A stretch of DNA of 34,432 nt from CAUUCF01 sp045580225. GTDB lineage: Bacteria; Pseudomonadota; Gammaproteobacteria; UBA9339. Below, piece after piece: positions 8,299 through 17,736 of the stretch (position 1 is its first letter; every line of letters begins with the position of its first letter). The stretch lies in the NCBI GenBank assembly GCA_045580225.1, contig JAZNNJ010000009.1, forward strand, positions 1 through 34,432. Reading direction: 5' to 3'. Made by a program: the position numbers and the translations under genes. The notes under the pieces are model-generated. The model searched no databases, was not told the origin of the DNA, and saw nothing but the letters and a program-made list of their open reading frames with translations.

Positions 8299-8589
8299 TT
8301 ATTTTGTTACTACACCATTGTTAGATTCCGGCTCCTTAATATCTTCATTATTCGTAACAGTATCCTGCTTTAAAATACTTGCTAAATTACCAACCGTTTC
8401 CATCAGCTTTGTTAACATATCCATTTGTTGGTTCTGTAATTCAGTTATATTCTGAACAGCCTTTCCAATTTCACCCAAATAATAACCCACCGGATCATCT
8501 TTACTTGCTTCAGGAATTGGCACAGAATTAATTAACGATTTAACGTCACTGATCAACTTTTGTAAATTGAATTTTGAAGTATCAACCAT
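8299..8589 (-). CDS. small helical protein of unknown function
   Basis: I do not recognise this 96-residue protein. It has no signal peptide or membrane segment and no cysteine. The N-terminal third (SKFNLQKLISDVKSLINS) looks helical. A DDPVGYYLGEIGKAVQ segment at about 31-46 leads into a long predicted amphipathic helix or coiled coil rich in Gln, Met and Leu (about 47-75), and the tail is acidic, Asn-rich and probably disordered. A strong AGGAG ribosome binding site lies just before the ATG, and a plausible promoter sits upstream, so it is very likely a real gene with its own expression. It lies downstream of rpoC on the same strand. The helical layout recalls small phasin-like or effector-chaperone-like proteins, but no homology is claimed. 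Confidence 0.8.
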   Translation of the reverse strand: MVDTSKFNLQKLISDVKSLINSVPIPEASKDDPVGYYLGEIGKAVQNITELQNQQMDMLTKLMETVGNLASILKQDTVTNNEDIKEPESNNGVVTK

Positions 8590-8619
8590 CTATCTCTCCT
8601 TAAAATCTAATTTAATGTT

Positions 8620-8648
8620 AGTTTAACTAATTATTATAAATTTTGCAA
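8620..8648 (-). promoter_or_regulatory. candidate sigma70 promoter for the 96-residue protein
   Basis: On the minus strand TTGCAA (8648-8643) and TAAACT (8625-8620) are separated by 17 bases and lie about 30 bases before the start codon. The match is moderate and the region is AT-rich. Confidence 0.35.
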
Positions 8649-8874
8649 TATCGTACATCATTCTTACTCAAAAATCATACTTAACTAGAAACGACTTATA
8701 AATAAAATTTACATAACAAATATAGTATGAAAGATCTAAATTTAAAATTTTCTAGTTTTTTGTTTAGATATATCTTGGATTTATTTGCCAATTCTCACCA
8801 TAGTTGCAAATTTATACTAACATAAATCACTAAACAAGCCTCAAAATCCACACCCAGTTACAATCCAACAGAAC

Positions 8875-8896
8875 GGTGCAAATCCATATTTGCTCC
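8875..8896 (-). terminator. imperfect hairpin downstream of rpoC, possible 3' end structure
   Basis: The arms GGTGCAAAT and ATTTGCTCC flank a 4-base loop and form eight pairs with one mismatch, about 47 bases after the rpoC stop codon. No T tract follows on the transcript side, so it is not a canonical intrinsic terminator; it could be a 3' stabilising stem or a weak termination site. Confidence 0.3.
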
Positions 8897-8942
8897 CGCT
8901 CTATTTCACAAAACACTTAATGATATTTTTAACACCTTTCTT

Positions 8943-11900
8943 TTACAGATCACTTTCACGTAATGCTGTAGTTAAAGCTTCCTCTGCTCGTTGCTTCATG
9001 ATATCTGCTAATTCCGCTTCATTTTTTTGCCTACAGTGTTTAGCATGATAAGCAAAACCAGTGCCAGCTGAAATTAGTCGCCCAACAATTACATTTTCTT
9101 TTAAACCCACTAAATAATCGCGACGACCGTTAATCGCTGCTTCTGTTAATACTCTAGTTGTTTCTTGGAAAGATGCAGCAGAAAAGAAAGACTCTGTAAC
9201 TAAAGATGCTTTTGTAATTCCTAACAAAACTCTATCGTATTTGATTATTTGCTTACCTGCTGACAACAATCTTTGATTCTCTAACTCTACAATAACTCGA
9301 TCTATTTGTTCACCTTTTAGTAATTTACTATCACCAGAATCTGTAATTACAACCTTACGTAACATTTGACGCAAAATAACCTCAATATGTTTATCATTAA
9401 TTTTAACTCCTTGCAAACGATAAACATTTTGTACCTCATTAATAATATAACTAGCTAGAACATCTACACCCAACAATCGCAACACATCTTGAGGATCAGC
9501 AGGACCCTCTGATAAAGGCTCACCTTTATTTATGTGCTCTCCCTCTAACAAATTAATATTACACCATTTATTTATCAATTCCTCATGAACTACCCCATTC
9601 TCTCCAGTTATCAGTAAACGCCGTTTACCTTTTGTTTCTTTTCCGAAAGAAACAACACCAGAAATTTCCGCCAACAATGCCGGATCTTTAGGTTTACGAG
9701 CTTCGAACAAATCTGCTACACGTGGTAAACCACCGGTAATATCTCGTGCTTTCGATAATTCTAATGGTATTCTTGCAATAACATCTCCAGAAGCCACTAT
9801 GGAACCATCTTCAATATGCAACACCGCCCCAACAGGCAAAAAATAATTAGCTGGCATTTTCGTACTACTGATAAATAAATCATTACCTGATTCATCTACC
9901 AATTTAACCATCGGACGTAATTCTCTACTGCCAATATTACGTTGAGCAACCGGAATCACCATAATCGTAGTTAGACCAGTAATTTCATCAACCTGACGAC
10001 GTACACTAACTCCTTCAATTAAATCAACAAATTTAACTTTTCCGGCAACTTCTGTCAAAATAGGTCTTGTATGAGGATCCCATTCTACAATCATTTGCCC
10101 TATTGAACACTGCTCCCCATCACAAATTCCAAGTGATGCACCATATGGTATTTTGTAACGTTCCTTTTCCTTTCCATTAACATCAATAACCGAAACTTCT
10201 CCCGAACGAGAAACCACAACTGATCTACCATTATCCTGCTTAATAGTTTTTAAATTATGAAGTCTTACAATCCCAGAAGATCTTACTTGAATACTATTTA
10301 TAGCTGACGCTTTAGAAACTGCACCCCCGATATGGAAAGTACGCATAGTCAACTGTGTACCCGGCTCACCAATGGACTGAGCCGCAATAATACCAACAGC
10401 TTCACCAATATTTACTAAATGCCCCCTTGCTAAATCTCGCCCGTAACACTTACAACAAACACCATGTAATGTATTACAAGTAATCGGAGAACGCACTTTA
10501 ACCTGGTCTATACCATGTTCTTCTATAATTTTTAACTCTGCATTACCTAACAAAGTATTGCGAGTAATCAATACATTCCCTTTAAAATCTAACAAATCCT
10601 CTGCCAAAACTCTACCTGAAATCCTTTCTGCTAAAGACTCAACAATATCTTCGCCTTCTATTAAGGGCTTCATTAAAATATAATCCCGTGTTCCACAATC
10701 ATCTTCGCGTACAACTAATTCTTGTGTAACATCAACTAATCTTCTTGTTAAATAGCCAGAATTAGCAGTTTTCAATGCAGTATCTGCCAACCCTTTTCTA
10801 GCTCCATGAGTAGAAATAAAATATTGCAAAACACTTAATCCTTCTCTAAAATTAGCCACAATCGGCGTTTCCATAATCGTACCATCCGGTTTCGACATAA
10901 GTCCACGCATTCCGGCTAATTGCCTTATCTGCGCAACTGAACCCCTAGCTCCAGAATCAGACATAACAAACACTGGATTAAACGATTTTTGTGTAACTTT
11001 ATTTCCTTTACTATCAACAACCTCTTCTATAGATAAACGATCCATCATCACTTTCGCAATGGCATCATTGGCCCTAGACCAAATATCAATAACTTTATTA
11101 TACTTTTCCCCTTGAGTTACTAATCCAGAAGCATACTGTTTCTCAATATTTTCTACCTCTAACTCAGCCTTTGCAACTATCTCTTTCTTTTCTTCAGGAA
11201 TTAACATATTATCAATCCCAATAGAAATAGATGAATTCGTAGCAAAATGGTACCCCATATACATTAGATGATCTGCTAATAATACTGTATTTTTCGTACC
11301 TAAGACATGATAACAATTACCCAATAATGCAGATATTGCCTTCTTTGTCAAAGGTTTATTTACTAATTCAAAAGACAAACCCTTAGGTATAATCTCCCAT
11401 AGTATAGCCCTTCCCACTGTAGTATCAATTAAACTGGTACTTTTATTACCATCCACGTCATACTCATCAATACGCACCTTAATCTTAGCATGCAAAGATA
11501 CCTGTTCCGTATCAAAGGCACGTTTAACCTCGTAAATATCTGCAAAAACAGTCCCTTCTCCTAAAACATTAACTTTGTCACGAGTCATATAATAAAGACC
11601 TAAAACAATATCTTGATTTGCCTCGATAACAGGTTCCCCATTCGCAGGAGATAAAATGTTATTAGTAGACATCATTAAACAACGAGCCTCTGTCTGAGCT
11701 TCCAAAGTTAACGGCACATGAACAGCCATTTGATCACCATCAAAATCGGCATTAAAAGCACTACAAACCAAAGGATGCAACCGAATAGCTTTACCTTCCA
11801 TTAAAATCGGTTCAAATGCTTGAATACCTAAACGATGCAATGTAGGAGCACGATTCAACAGAATAGGATGTTCTTTAATAACCTCCTCTAAAACATCCCA

Positions 11901-13121
11901 AACCTCAGCCACTTCATTATCAACCATTCTTTTAGCGGTTTTAATAGTTGACGCCAACCCCTTAAACTGCAATTTACTATAAATATAAGGTTTAAATAAT
12001 TCTAATGCCATTTTTTTAGGCAAACCACACTGATGCAATTTTAAAGTAGGTCCAGCCACAATAACTGAACGCCCAGAATAATCCACTCTCTTCCCTAATA
12101 AATTTTGCCTAAAACGCCCCTGTTTTCCTTTAATAATATCTGTCAAAGATTTTAAAGGACGTTTATTCGCCCCCGTGATAGCTCGACCACGACGTCCATT
12201 ATCCAAAAGCGCATCTACAGATTCCTGTAACATACGTTTTTCATTTCGAACAATAATATCCGGAGCACTTAAATCTAGTAATCGCTTCAATCGATTATTA
12301 CGATTAATAACTCTACGATATAAATCATTAAGATCAGAAGTCGCAAAACGCCCACCATCTAAAGGAACTAAAGGACGCAAATCAGGCGGCAATACCGGTA
12401 ACACCGTCAGAATCATCCACTCGGGTCGATTACCAGAATCCAAAAAAGCTTCCAATACTCTTAAACGTTTAGTCAATTTTTTTATTTTGGTATCAGACGA
12501 AACGCTCAATAATTCATCTTTTACCGCTTGAGTTTGCTCTTTTAAATCTATTTCACTCAATAAATAACGAATAGCTTCAGCCCCCATCATAGCTTCAAAA
12601 CCGTCACCAAAATCCTCTTGGGCTTGCATATACTCTTCATCAGACAACAGCTGCCCTTTATTAAGGGTAGTAAGTCCAGGATTTGTAACAATATAACTTT
12701 CAAAATACAAAACTTTCTCAATGTCCTTAAGCGTTAAATTTAACAATAAACCAATCCTAGAAGGTAAAGATTTTAAAAACCAAATATGTGCAACAGGACA
12801 AGCCAACTCAATATGTCCCATACGTTCCCTTCTTACTTTAGAAATCGTTACTTCCACACCACATTTTTCACACACTACACCACGATGTTTCAGACGCTTA
12901 TACTTACCACACAAACACTCATAATCTTTGATTGGACCAAAAATTTTAGCACAAAATAACCCATCTCGCTCAGGCTTAAAAGTACGATAATTAATCGTTT
13001 CTGGTTTTTTTACCTCACCATAAGACCAACTACGAATTACTTCTGGAGAAGCTAAACCAATTCTTATTTTATCAAATTCATCAGAATGACTTTTTTTTAC
13101 CAAATTCAATATCTTATTCAA
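8943..13121 (-). CDS. rpoC: DNA-directed RNA polymerase subunit beta'
   Basis: RpoC is the largest core subunit and holds the catalytic magnesium. At 1392 residues it is close to E. coli (1407). The N-terminal zinc ribbon uses C69, C71, C84 and C87; the catalytic NADFDGDQMAVH begins at residue 457, with D459, D461 and D463 as the metal ligands; the second zinc site appears as DDCGTRD and later TCNTLHGVCCKCYG. The bridge-helix and trigger-loop regions (PGTQLTMRTFHIGG) are intact. The ATG is preceded by a strong GGGGGAG sequence. It starts 19 bases after rpoB ends and is the last gene of the long ribosomal/RNA polymerase cluster. Nothing suggests decay. Confidence 0.99.
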   Translation of the reverse strand: MNKILNLVKKSHSDEFDKIRIGLASPEVIRSWSYGEVKKPETINYRTFKPERDGLFCAKIFGPIKDYECLCGKYKRLKHRGVVCEKCGVEVTISKVRRERMGHIELACPVAHIWFLKSLPSRIGLLLNLTLKDIEKVLYFESYIVTNPGLTTLNKGQLLSDEEYMQAQEDFGDGFEAMMGAEAIRYLLSEIDLKEQTQAVKDELLSVSSDTKIKKLTKRLRVLEAFLDSGNRPEWMILTVLPVLPPDLRPLVPLDGGRFATSDLNDLYRRVINRNNRLKRLLDLSAPDIIVRNEKRMLQESVDALLDNGRRGRAITGANKRPLKSLTDIIKGKQGRFRQNLLGKRVDYSGRSVIVAGPTLKLHQCGLPKKMALELFKPYIYSKLQFKGLASTIKTAKRMVDNEVAEVWDVLEEVIKEHPILLNRAPTLHRLGIQAFEPILMEGKAIRLHPLVCSAFNADFDGDQMAVHVPLTLEAQTEARCLMMSTNNILSPANGEPVIEANQDIVLGLYYMTRDKVNVLGEGTVFADIYEVKRAFDTEQVSLHAKIKVRIDEYDVDGNKSTSLIDTTVGRAILWEIIPKGLSFELVNKPLTKKAISALLGNCYHVLGTKNTVLLADHLMYMGYHFATNSSISIGIDNMLIPEEKKEIVAKAELEVENIEKQYASGLVTQGEKYNKVIDIWSRANDAIAKVMMDRLSIEEVVDSKGNKVTQKSFNPVFVMSDSGARGSVAQIRQLAGMRGLMSKPDGTIMETPIVANFREGLSVLQYFISTHGARKGLADTALKTANSGYLTRRLVDVTQELVVREDDCGTRDYILMKPLIEGEDIVESLAERISGRVLAEDLLDFKGNVLITRNTLLGNAELKIIEEHGIDQVKVRSPITCNTLHGVCCKCYGRDLARGHLVNIGEAVGIIAAQSIGEPGTQLTMRTFHIGGAVSKASAINSIQVRSSGIVRLHNLKTIKQDNGRSVVVSRSGEVSVIDVNGKEKERYKIPYGASLGICDGEQCSIGQMIVEWDPHTRPILTEVAGKVKFVDLIEGVSVRRQVDEITGLTTIMVIPVAQRNIGSRELRPMVKLVDESGNDLFISSTKMPANYFLPVGAVLHIEDGSIVASGDVIARIPLELSKARDITGGLPRVADLFEARKPKDPALLAEISGVVSFGKETKGKRRLLITGENGVVHEELINKWCNINLLEGEHINKGEPLSEGPADPQDVLRLLGVDVLASYIINEVQNVYRLQGVKINDKHIEVILRQMLRKVVITDSGDSKLLKGEQIDRVIVELENQRLLSAGKQIIKYDRVLLGITKASLVTESFFSAASFQETTRVLTEAAINGRRDYLVGLKENVIVGRLISAGTGFAYHAKHCRQKNEAELADIMKQRAEEALTTALRESDL

Positions 13122-13140
13122 TGTCCACTCCCCCTTCTAA

Positions 13141-16100
13141 TCAATCATTTTCTAATTTAATATCCAAACCTAAAGATTTTAATTCTTTAGTTAAAACATT
13201 AAAAGATTCTGGTATTCCAGCTTCCATACTCTGATCTCCATCAACAATCCGTTTGTATGTTTTAGTTCTACCTAATACATCATCAGATTTTACTGTTAAC
13301 ATTTCCTGTAAAGTATAAGCAGCACCATAAGCCTCTAAAGCCCACACCTCCATTTCTCCAAAACGCTGTCCACCAAATTGAGCTTTACCCCCCAAAGGTT
13401 GCTGGGTAACCAAACTATAAGAACCAGTAGAACGAGCATGCATTTTATCATCAACTAAATGGTTTAGCTTTAACATATACATCACTCCAACAGTAACTGG
13501 AGAATCAAATTTTTTCCCAGTACGTCCATCGTATAAAAAAGTCTGACCACTTTCAGGTAAACCGGCTAAATTCAATAATTCCTTAACATCATTCTCACCA
13601 GCTCCATCAAATACAGGCGTAGCAACAGGAACACCATCTACCAAATTATTTGCCAAAACTAAAACTTCTTCATCACTAAATTTTGATAAATCAAGCCTTT
13701 CGTTTGAACCTAAATTATAAATTCTCTGTAAAAACTCACGTATTTCCTTAACATCACGTCCAACAGCTAACATTTCCTGAATCTTTTCTCCTAAACCGCG
13801 GGCAGCCCAACCCAAGTTAGTCTCTAAAAGCTGTCCTATATTCATACGCGAAGGTACCCCTAATGGATTTAAAACAACATCTACAGGTCTTCCATCTTCC
13901 ATATAAGGCATATCTTCAACCGGAGCAATCATCGATACTACACCTTTATTACCATGCCTACCAGCCATTTTATCACCCACTTGAATACGACGCTTAACCG
14001 CCAAACTAATTTTTACCATTTTTAAAACCCCGGGCGGCAAATCATCTCCTTGTTGCAATTTTTTCTTCTCTACTTCCAACTTTTTATCATATTCTTTTAC
14101 CAATTGCTTAAATCTTTTATCAGATAACACTAACTTTTTACTAACAGCCTTATCCTCTACTACCAAATTAAACAAATCATTTTTACTAACTTTATTTAAT
14201 ATTTCCGAAGTTAACTGAATACCCGCGTCTAAATCACCAATACCTTTTTTCAAAACTTGATTACGCAATAAATCCCTGACGACATTTAACAACGCTTCCT
14301 CTTTTATCCTAAACTCATTTGCTAAACTTTCTTTAACACGGGTAAGATTAATTTTCTCAATAGACTTAGTACGCAAATCTTTTTCAACTCCATCTCTCGT
14401 AAAAATTTGTATATCAATAACGGTACCCTTTGTCCCGGAAGGAACTCGCAAAGAGGAGTCTTTAATATTAGAAGCTTTTTCACCGAAAATAGCTTTCAAT
14501 AATTTTTCTTCCGGAGTCAACTGAGACTCACTCTTAGGTGTAATTTTTCCTACCAAAATATCTCCAGCATCAACTTCAGCTCCCAAATAAACAATTCCAT
14601 TTTCATCTAAACGACCTAACATACTCTCACTAACACCAGGAATATCAGAAGTAATTTCCTCCGCCCCTAACTTAGTATCTCTAGCAACACAAACTAATTC
14701 TTGAATATGAATCGTAGTTAAACGATCTTCCTGCACTAATTTCTCAGACAGTATAATCGCATCTTCGTAGTTATACCCATTCCATGGCATAAAAGCCACC
14801 AGAAGATTCTGGCCTAACGCCAATTCCCCCATATCGGTACTTGGCCCATCAGCTAAAACATCACCACGAACAACAACGTCACCTTTATTAACTACAGGAT
14901 ATTGATTAATACAAGTCCCCTGATTAGAACGCACATACTTAACCAAATTGTACACATCAACACCAGCCAATTCATCCTCTGATTCTCCAGAATCAACTTT
15001 AACAACAATTCTATCACTACTTACCGATTCAACAATTCCTCCCCTCTTTGCAATAATAACAGCACCAGAATCAATAGCAGCCTGCAACTCTATACCCGTA
15101 CCAACCAAAGGCTTTTCCGAGCGAATAGTAGGAACAGCTTGACGTTGCATATTCGATCCCATTAACGCTCTAGTAGTATCATCGTGTTCCAAAAAAGGAA
15201 TCAATGCTGTAGCAACAGAAACAATTTGGTTAGGAGCAATATCCATATAAGAAATATTTTCAGGAGAAGATAAAATAAATTCACCATTGTAACGACATGG
15301 AATAGCCTTACCAACTAATCTATTATTCTCATCCACCTCTACATTAGCTTGAGCAATATAAACATTTTCATCCTCTATCGCCGATAAATATGAAACTTCA
15401 TCGGTAACTAATCCATCTTTTACTTTTCGATAAGGAGTTTCTATAAAACCATACTCATTAATTTTAGCGTAAATAGCTAAAGAATTTATCAAACCAACAT
15501 TCGGACCTTCTGGTGTTTCAATTGGACACAAGCGTCCATAATGAGTAGGATGAACATCACGAACTTCAAACCCTGCACGACCACGTACTAAACCGCCTGG
15601 ACCTAATGCAGAAATACGACGTTTATGTGTTACCGAAGTAATAGGGTTATTCTGATCCATAAATTGAGATAATTGTCCGGAACCAAAAAACTCTTTTATT
15701 GTAGCAGATACTGGTTTAGCATTAAATAAATCCTGCGGCATTAAATTATCTACTTCAACCACACTTAACCGTTCTCTAATAAGACGTTCTATTCTTGCCA
15801 AACCCAATCTAAACTGGTTTTCAAGCATTTCACCAACGATTCTAACTCTACGATTACCCAAATGATCGATATCATCTACTGTATCTTTACCATCACGAAT
15901 AGATACTAATACCTTCAACACATCCACTATATCTTCTTTCGATAAAATACCTTCCCCAGTAAAATCTTTACGCCCTAATCGACTATTTAATTTCATCCGA
16001 CCAACACTAGATAAATCATACCTATCTATGGCAAAAAACAAACTATTAAATAAGCTAGTGACCGTTTCTTTTGTTGGAGGATCACCAGGACGCATGATAC

Positions 16101-17244
16101 GGTAAATTTCAACTAAAGCATCGAGTTTTGTAGCCGTATTATCAATACGTAAAGTATCTGAAATATACAATCCACAATCTACATCATTAACATATAAAAC
16201 TTCAAAATGTTTTATACCGCTATTTAAAATATTTTCTATTAATTCCTCAGTAATTAAAGAGTTAGCTGAAGCTAAAACCTCACCTGTGTCCTCATTAATT
16301 ATTGCCTTAGCAATTACCTTTTTTAACAAGTATTCTTTATTAACAATTAACTCACTAATTCCTGCTTTTTTCATTAAATTAATATGGCGTTGAGAAATTC
16401 GCTTACCAACTTCTACAATAACATTACCATCATGATCCTTAATTTCAAAAAGACTTATGCTGCCACGAAGACGCTCAGGAACCACCGTAAGTACAAAAGC
16501 TTGATCTTTAACGTAATACAAATCAGTTTCAAAAAATAATCCTAAAATTTCTTCTACCGAATATCCCAAAGCTTTTAAGATAACCGTAGCCGGTATTTTT
16601 CTACGACGATCAATACGAGCATAAATACAATTTTTTACATCAAATTCAAAATCTAACCATGAACCTCGATATGGAATAATTCTTGCCGAAAATAACAATT
16701 TTCCAGAAGAATGTGTTTTACCCATATCATGATCAAAAAAAACCCCAGGAGAACGATGCAATTGCGAAACAATTACTCTCTCAATACCATTAATTATGAA
16801 ACTACCAGTATCGGTCATAACCGGCAAATCACACACAAAAACATCTTGTTCTTTTATCTCTTTCACAGAATCTTTGATATACATTCCTTCATCATCTTTA
16901 TCAAAAATGATAACTCGCAATTTTATTCTCAAAGGAACAGTATAACTTAATCCTCGATTTTTACACTCCTGCGCATCAAATATTCCTTCACCCAAAGAAT
17001 AACAAACATAATCAAGGCGAGCATTACCAGATACACTAAAAATTGGGAAAAAACTCTTAAATACTTCATTGAGTCCAGAATTATCACCATGCAATAATTT
17101 ATGATAAGATTGCAACTGCATAGCCAATAAATTAGGCAACTCAATTATTCCCGGAAATTTAGCAAAACTCTTACGTACCCTTCGTTTAGCAATATTAGAT
17201 AATTTACAACCCATACCTTTAGAAGTAACCTTACCTTGACTCAT
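13141..17244 (-). CDS. rpoB: DNA-directed RNA polymerase subunit beta
   Basis: RpoB is the second large core subunit, forming the active-site cleft and the rifampicin pocket. The protein is 1367 residues with the ATG at 17244, chosen because GAGGG lies 8 bases upstream; a TTG two codons earlier is also open. It carries an N-terminal extension of about 16-17 residues before the segment matching the E. coli start. The rifampicin region is wild-type: the residues equal to E. coli D516, H526 and S531 are D530, H540 and S545. Conserved blocks such as DVHPTHYGRLCPIETPEG, GDKMAGRHGNKGVVS and AQFGGQRFGEMEVWALEAYG are all present. It follows rplL after a spacer containing an attenuator-like hairpin. 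Confidence 0.99.
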   Translation of the reverse strand: MSQGKVTSKGMGCKLSNIAKRRVRKSFAKFPGIIELPNLLAMQLQSYHKLLHGDNSGLNEVFKSFFPIFSVSGNARLDYVCYSLGEGIFDAQECKNRGLSYTVPLRIKLRVIIFDKDDEGMYIKDSVKEIKEQDVFVCDLPVMTDTGSFIINGIERVIVSQLHRSPGVFFDHDMGKTHSSGKLLFSARIIPYRGSWLDFEFDVKNCIYARIDRRRKIPATVILKALGYSVEEILGLFFETDLYYVKDQAFVLTVVPERLRGSISLFEIKDHDGNVIVEVGKRISQRHINLMKKAGISELIVNKEYLLKKVIAKAIINEDTGEVLASANSLITEELIENILNSGIKHFEVLYVNDVDCGLYISDTLRIDNTATKLDALVEIYRIMRPGDPPTKETVTSLFNSLFFAIDRYDLSSVGRMKLNSRLGRKDFTGEGILSKEDIVDVLKVLVSIRDGKDTVDDIDHLGNRRVRIVGEMLENQFRLGLARIERLIRERLSVVEVDNLMPQDLFNAKPVSATIKEFFGSGQLSQFMDQNNPITSVTHKRRISALGPGGLVRGRAGFEVRDVHPTHYGRLCPIETPEGPNVGLINSLAIYAKINEYGFIETPYRKVKDGLVTDEVSYLSAIEDENVYIAQANVEVDENNRLVGKAIPCRYNGEFILSSPENISYMDIAPNQIVSVATALIPFLEHDDTTRALMGSNMQRQAVPTIRSEKPLVGTGIELQAAIDSGAVIIAKRGGIVESVSSDRIVVKVDSGESEDELAGVDVYNLVKYVRSNQGTCINQYPVVNKGDVVVRGDVLADGPSTDMGELALGQNLLVAFMPWNGYNYEDAIILSEKLVQEDRLTTIHIQELVCVARDTKLGAEEITSDIPGVSESMLGRLDENGIVYLGAEVDAGDILVGKITPKSESQLTPEEKLLKAIFGEKASNIKDSSLRVPSGTKGTVIDIQIFTRDGVEKDLRTKSIEKINLTRVKESLANEFRIKEEALLNVVRDLLRNQVLKKGIGDLDAGIQLTSEILNKVSKNDLFNLVVEDKAVSKKLVLSDKRFKQLVKEYDKKLEVEKKKLQQGDDLPPGVLKMVKISLAVKRRIQVGDKMAGRHGNKGVVSMIAPVEDMPYMEDGRPVDVVLNPLGVPSRMNIGQLLETNLGWAARGLGEKIQEMLAVGRDVKEIREFLQRIYNLGSNERLDLSKFSDEEVLVLANNLVDGVPVATPVFDGAGENDVKELLNLAGLPESGQTFLYDGRTGKKFDSPVTVGVMYMLKLNHLVDDKMHARSTGSYSLVTQQPLGGKAQFGGQRFGEMEVWALEAYGAAYTLQEMLTVKSDDVLGRTKTYKRIVDGDQSMEAGIPESFNVLTKELKSLGLDIKLEND

Positions 17245-17288
17245 TAACAAATCCCTCTTTCTACGTTTATGGTATATTTCACAAAATT

Positions 17289-17324
17289 AAAAATTCTCTG
17301 CAAAAAAAATTACAGAGAATTTTT
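17289..17324 (-). terminator. rplL-rpoB intercistronic attenuator-like hairpin
   Basis: A perfect 12-base inverted repeat (AAAAATTCTCTG / CAGAGAATTTTT) with a 12-base loop lies between rplL and rpoB. On the transcript the 3' arm ends in a U-rich run (TTTTTAATTTT), the form of an intrinsic terminator. E. coli has a partial terminator in the same place, which lowers rpoBC expression relative to rplJL. Partial termination here is inferred by position and structure; it cannot be complete because no strong promoter is seen before rpoB. Confidence 0.7.
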
Positions 17325-17341
17325 ATCAATTTATAGTATAT

Positions 17342-17719
17342 TTATTTTAACTCTACCGTAGCACCAGCTTCTACCAATTTAGCCTTTATGCTTTCAGCTT
17401 CATCCTTAGCAACATTATCCTTAATTAAAGAAGGAGCACTTTCAACCAAATCTTTAGCTTCCTTTAGTCCTAAACCAGTAATTTCACGAACAACTTTAAT
17501 TACAGACAACTTATTTGAACCAAAACTTGTCATTTCAACTTTAAAAGAAGTTTTTTCTTCAACAGTAGAGGCAACACTACCTGCTGGTGCCGCTGCTACC
17601 GCTACTGCAGCCGCAGCAGAAACTCCAAACTTTTCCTCCATTTCCTTAACTAATTCTACTACATCCATCACGCTCATTTGCGCAATTGCTTCTAAAATTT
17701 CATCTTTTGTTATTGCCAT
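17342..17719 (-). CDS. rplL: 50S ribosomal protein L7/L12
   Basis: L7/L12 forms the flexible stalk dimers that recruit translation GTPases. The 125-residue protein has the N-terminal dimerisation domain (MAITKDEILEAIAQMSVMDV), an Ala-rich hinge at about residues 34-47 and the C-terminal domain with KLSVIKVVREITGLGLKEAK, which contacts factors. The ATG at 17719 is chosen because GAGGTGAT lies directly upstream; an in-frame TTG 15 bases earlier would put that site inside the gene. It follows rplJ by 17 bases and is followed by the attenuator-like hairpin, matching a need for several L12 copies per ribosome. Confidence 0.98.
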   Translation of the reverse strand: MAITKDEILEAIAQMSVMDVVELVKEMEEKFGVSAAAAVAVAAAPAGSVASTVEEKTSFKVEMTSFGSNKLSVIKVVREITGLGLKEAKDLVESAPSLIKDNVAKDEAESIKAKLVEAGATVELK

Positions 17720-17736
17720 AAAATCACCTCTCAATA

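Larger units (their letters stand above)
8590..8942. other. gene-free stretch between rpoC and the 96-residue protein
   Basis: These 353 bases hold no convincing gene. The part nearest rpoC contains an imperfect hairpin (8875-8896); the part nearest the small gene contains its candidate promoter and ribosome binding site. Short open frames exist but lack ribosome binding sites. I see no degraded gene, repeat or tRNA in the middle. Confidence 0.6.

Noticed and set aside
8727..8825. A 32-codon open frame on the plus strand in the gap next to rpoC (begins MKDLNLKF).
   Set aside because: No ribosome binding site, composition like the surrounding AT-rich spacer, and no recognisable product.
12175..12531. 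A 118-codon open frame on the plus strand opposite rpoC.
   Set aside because: Antisense to a highly conserved part of rpoC, with basic low-complexity product and no ribosome binding site.
15560..15690. Possible rifampicin-resistance changes in the rpoB pocket.
   Set aside because: The key residues (D530, H540, S545 here) match the sensitive type; the nearby VRGRAG variation lies outside the classical resistance positions.
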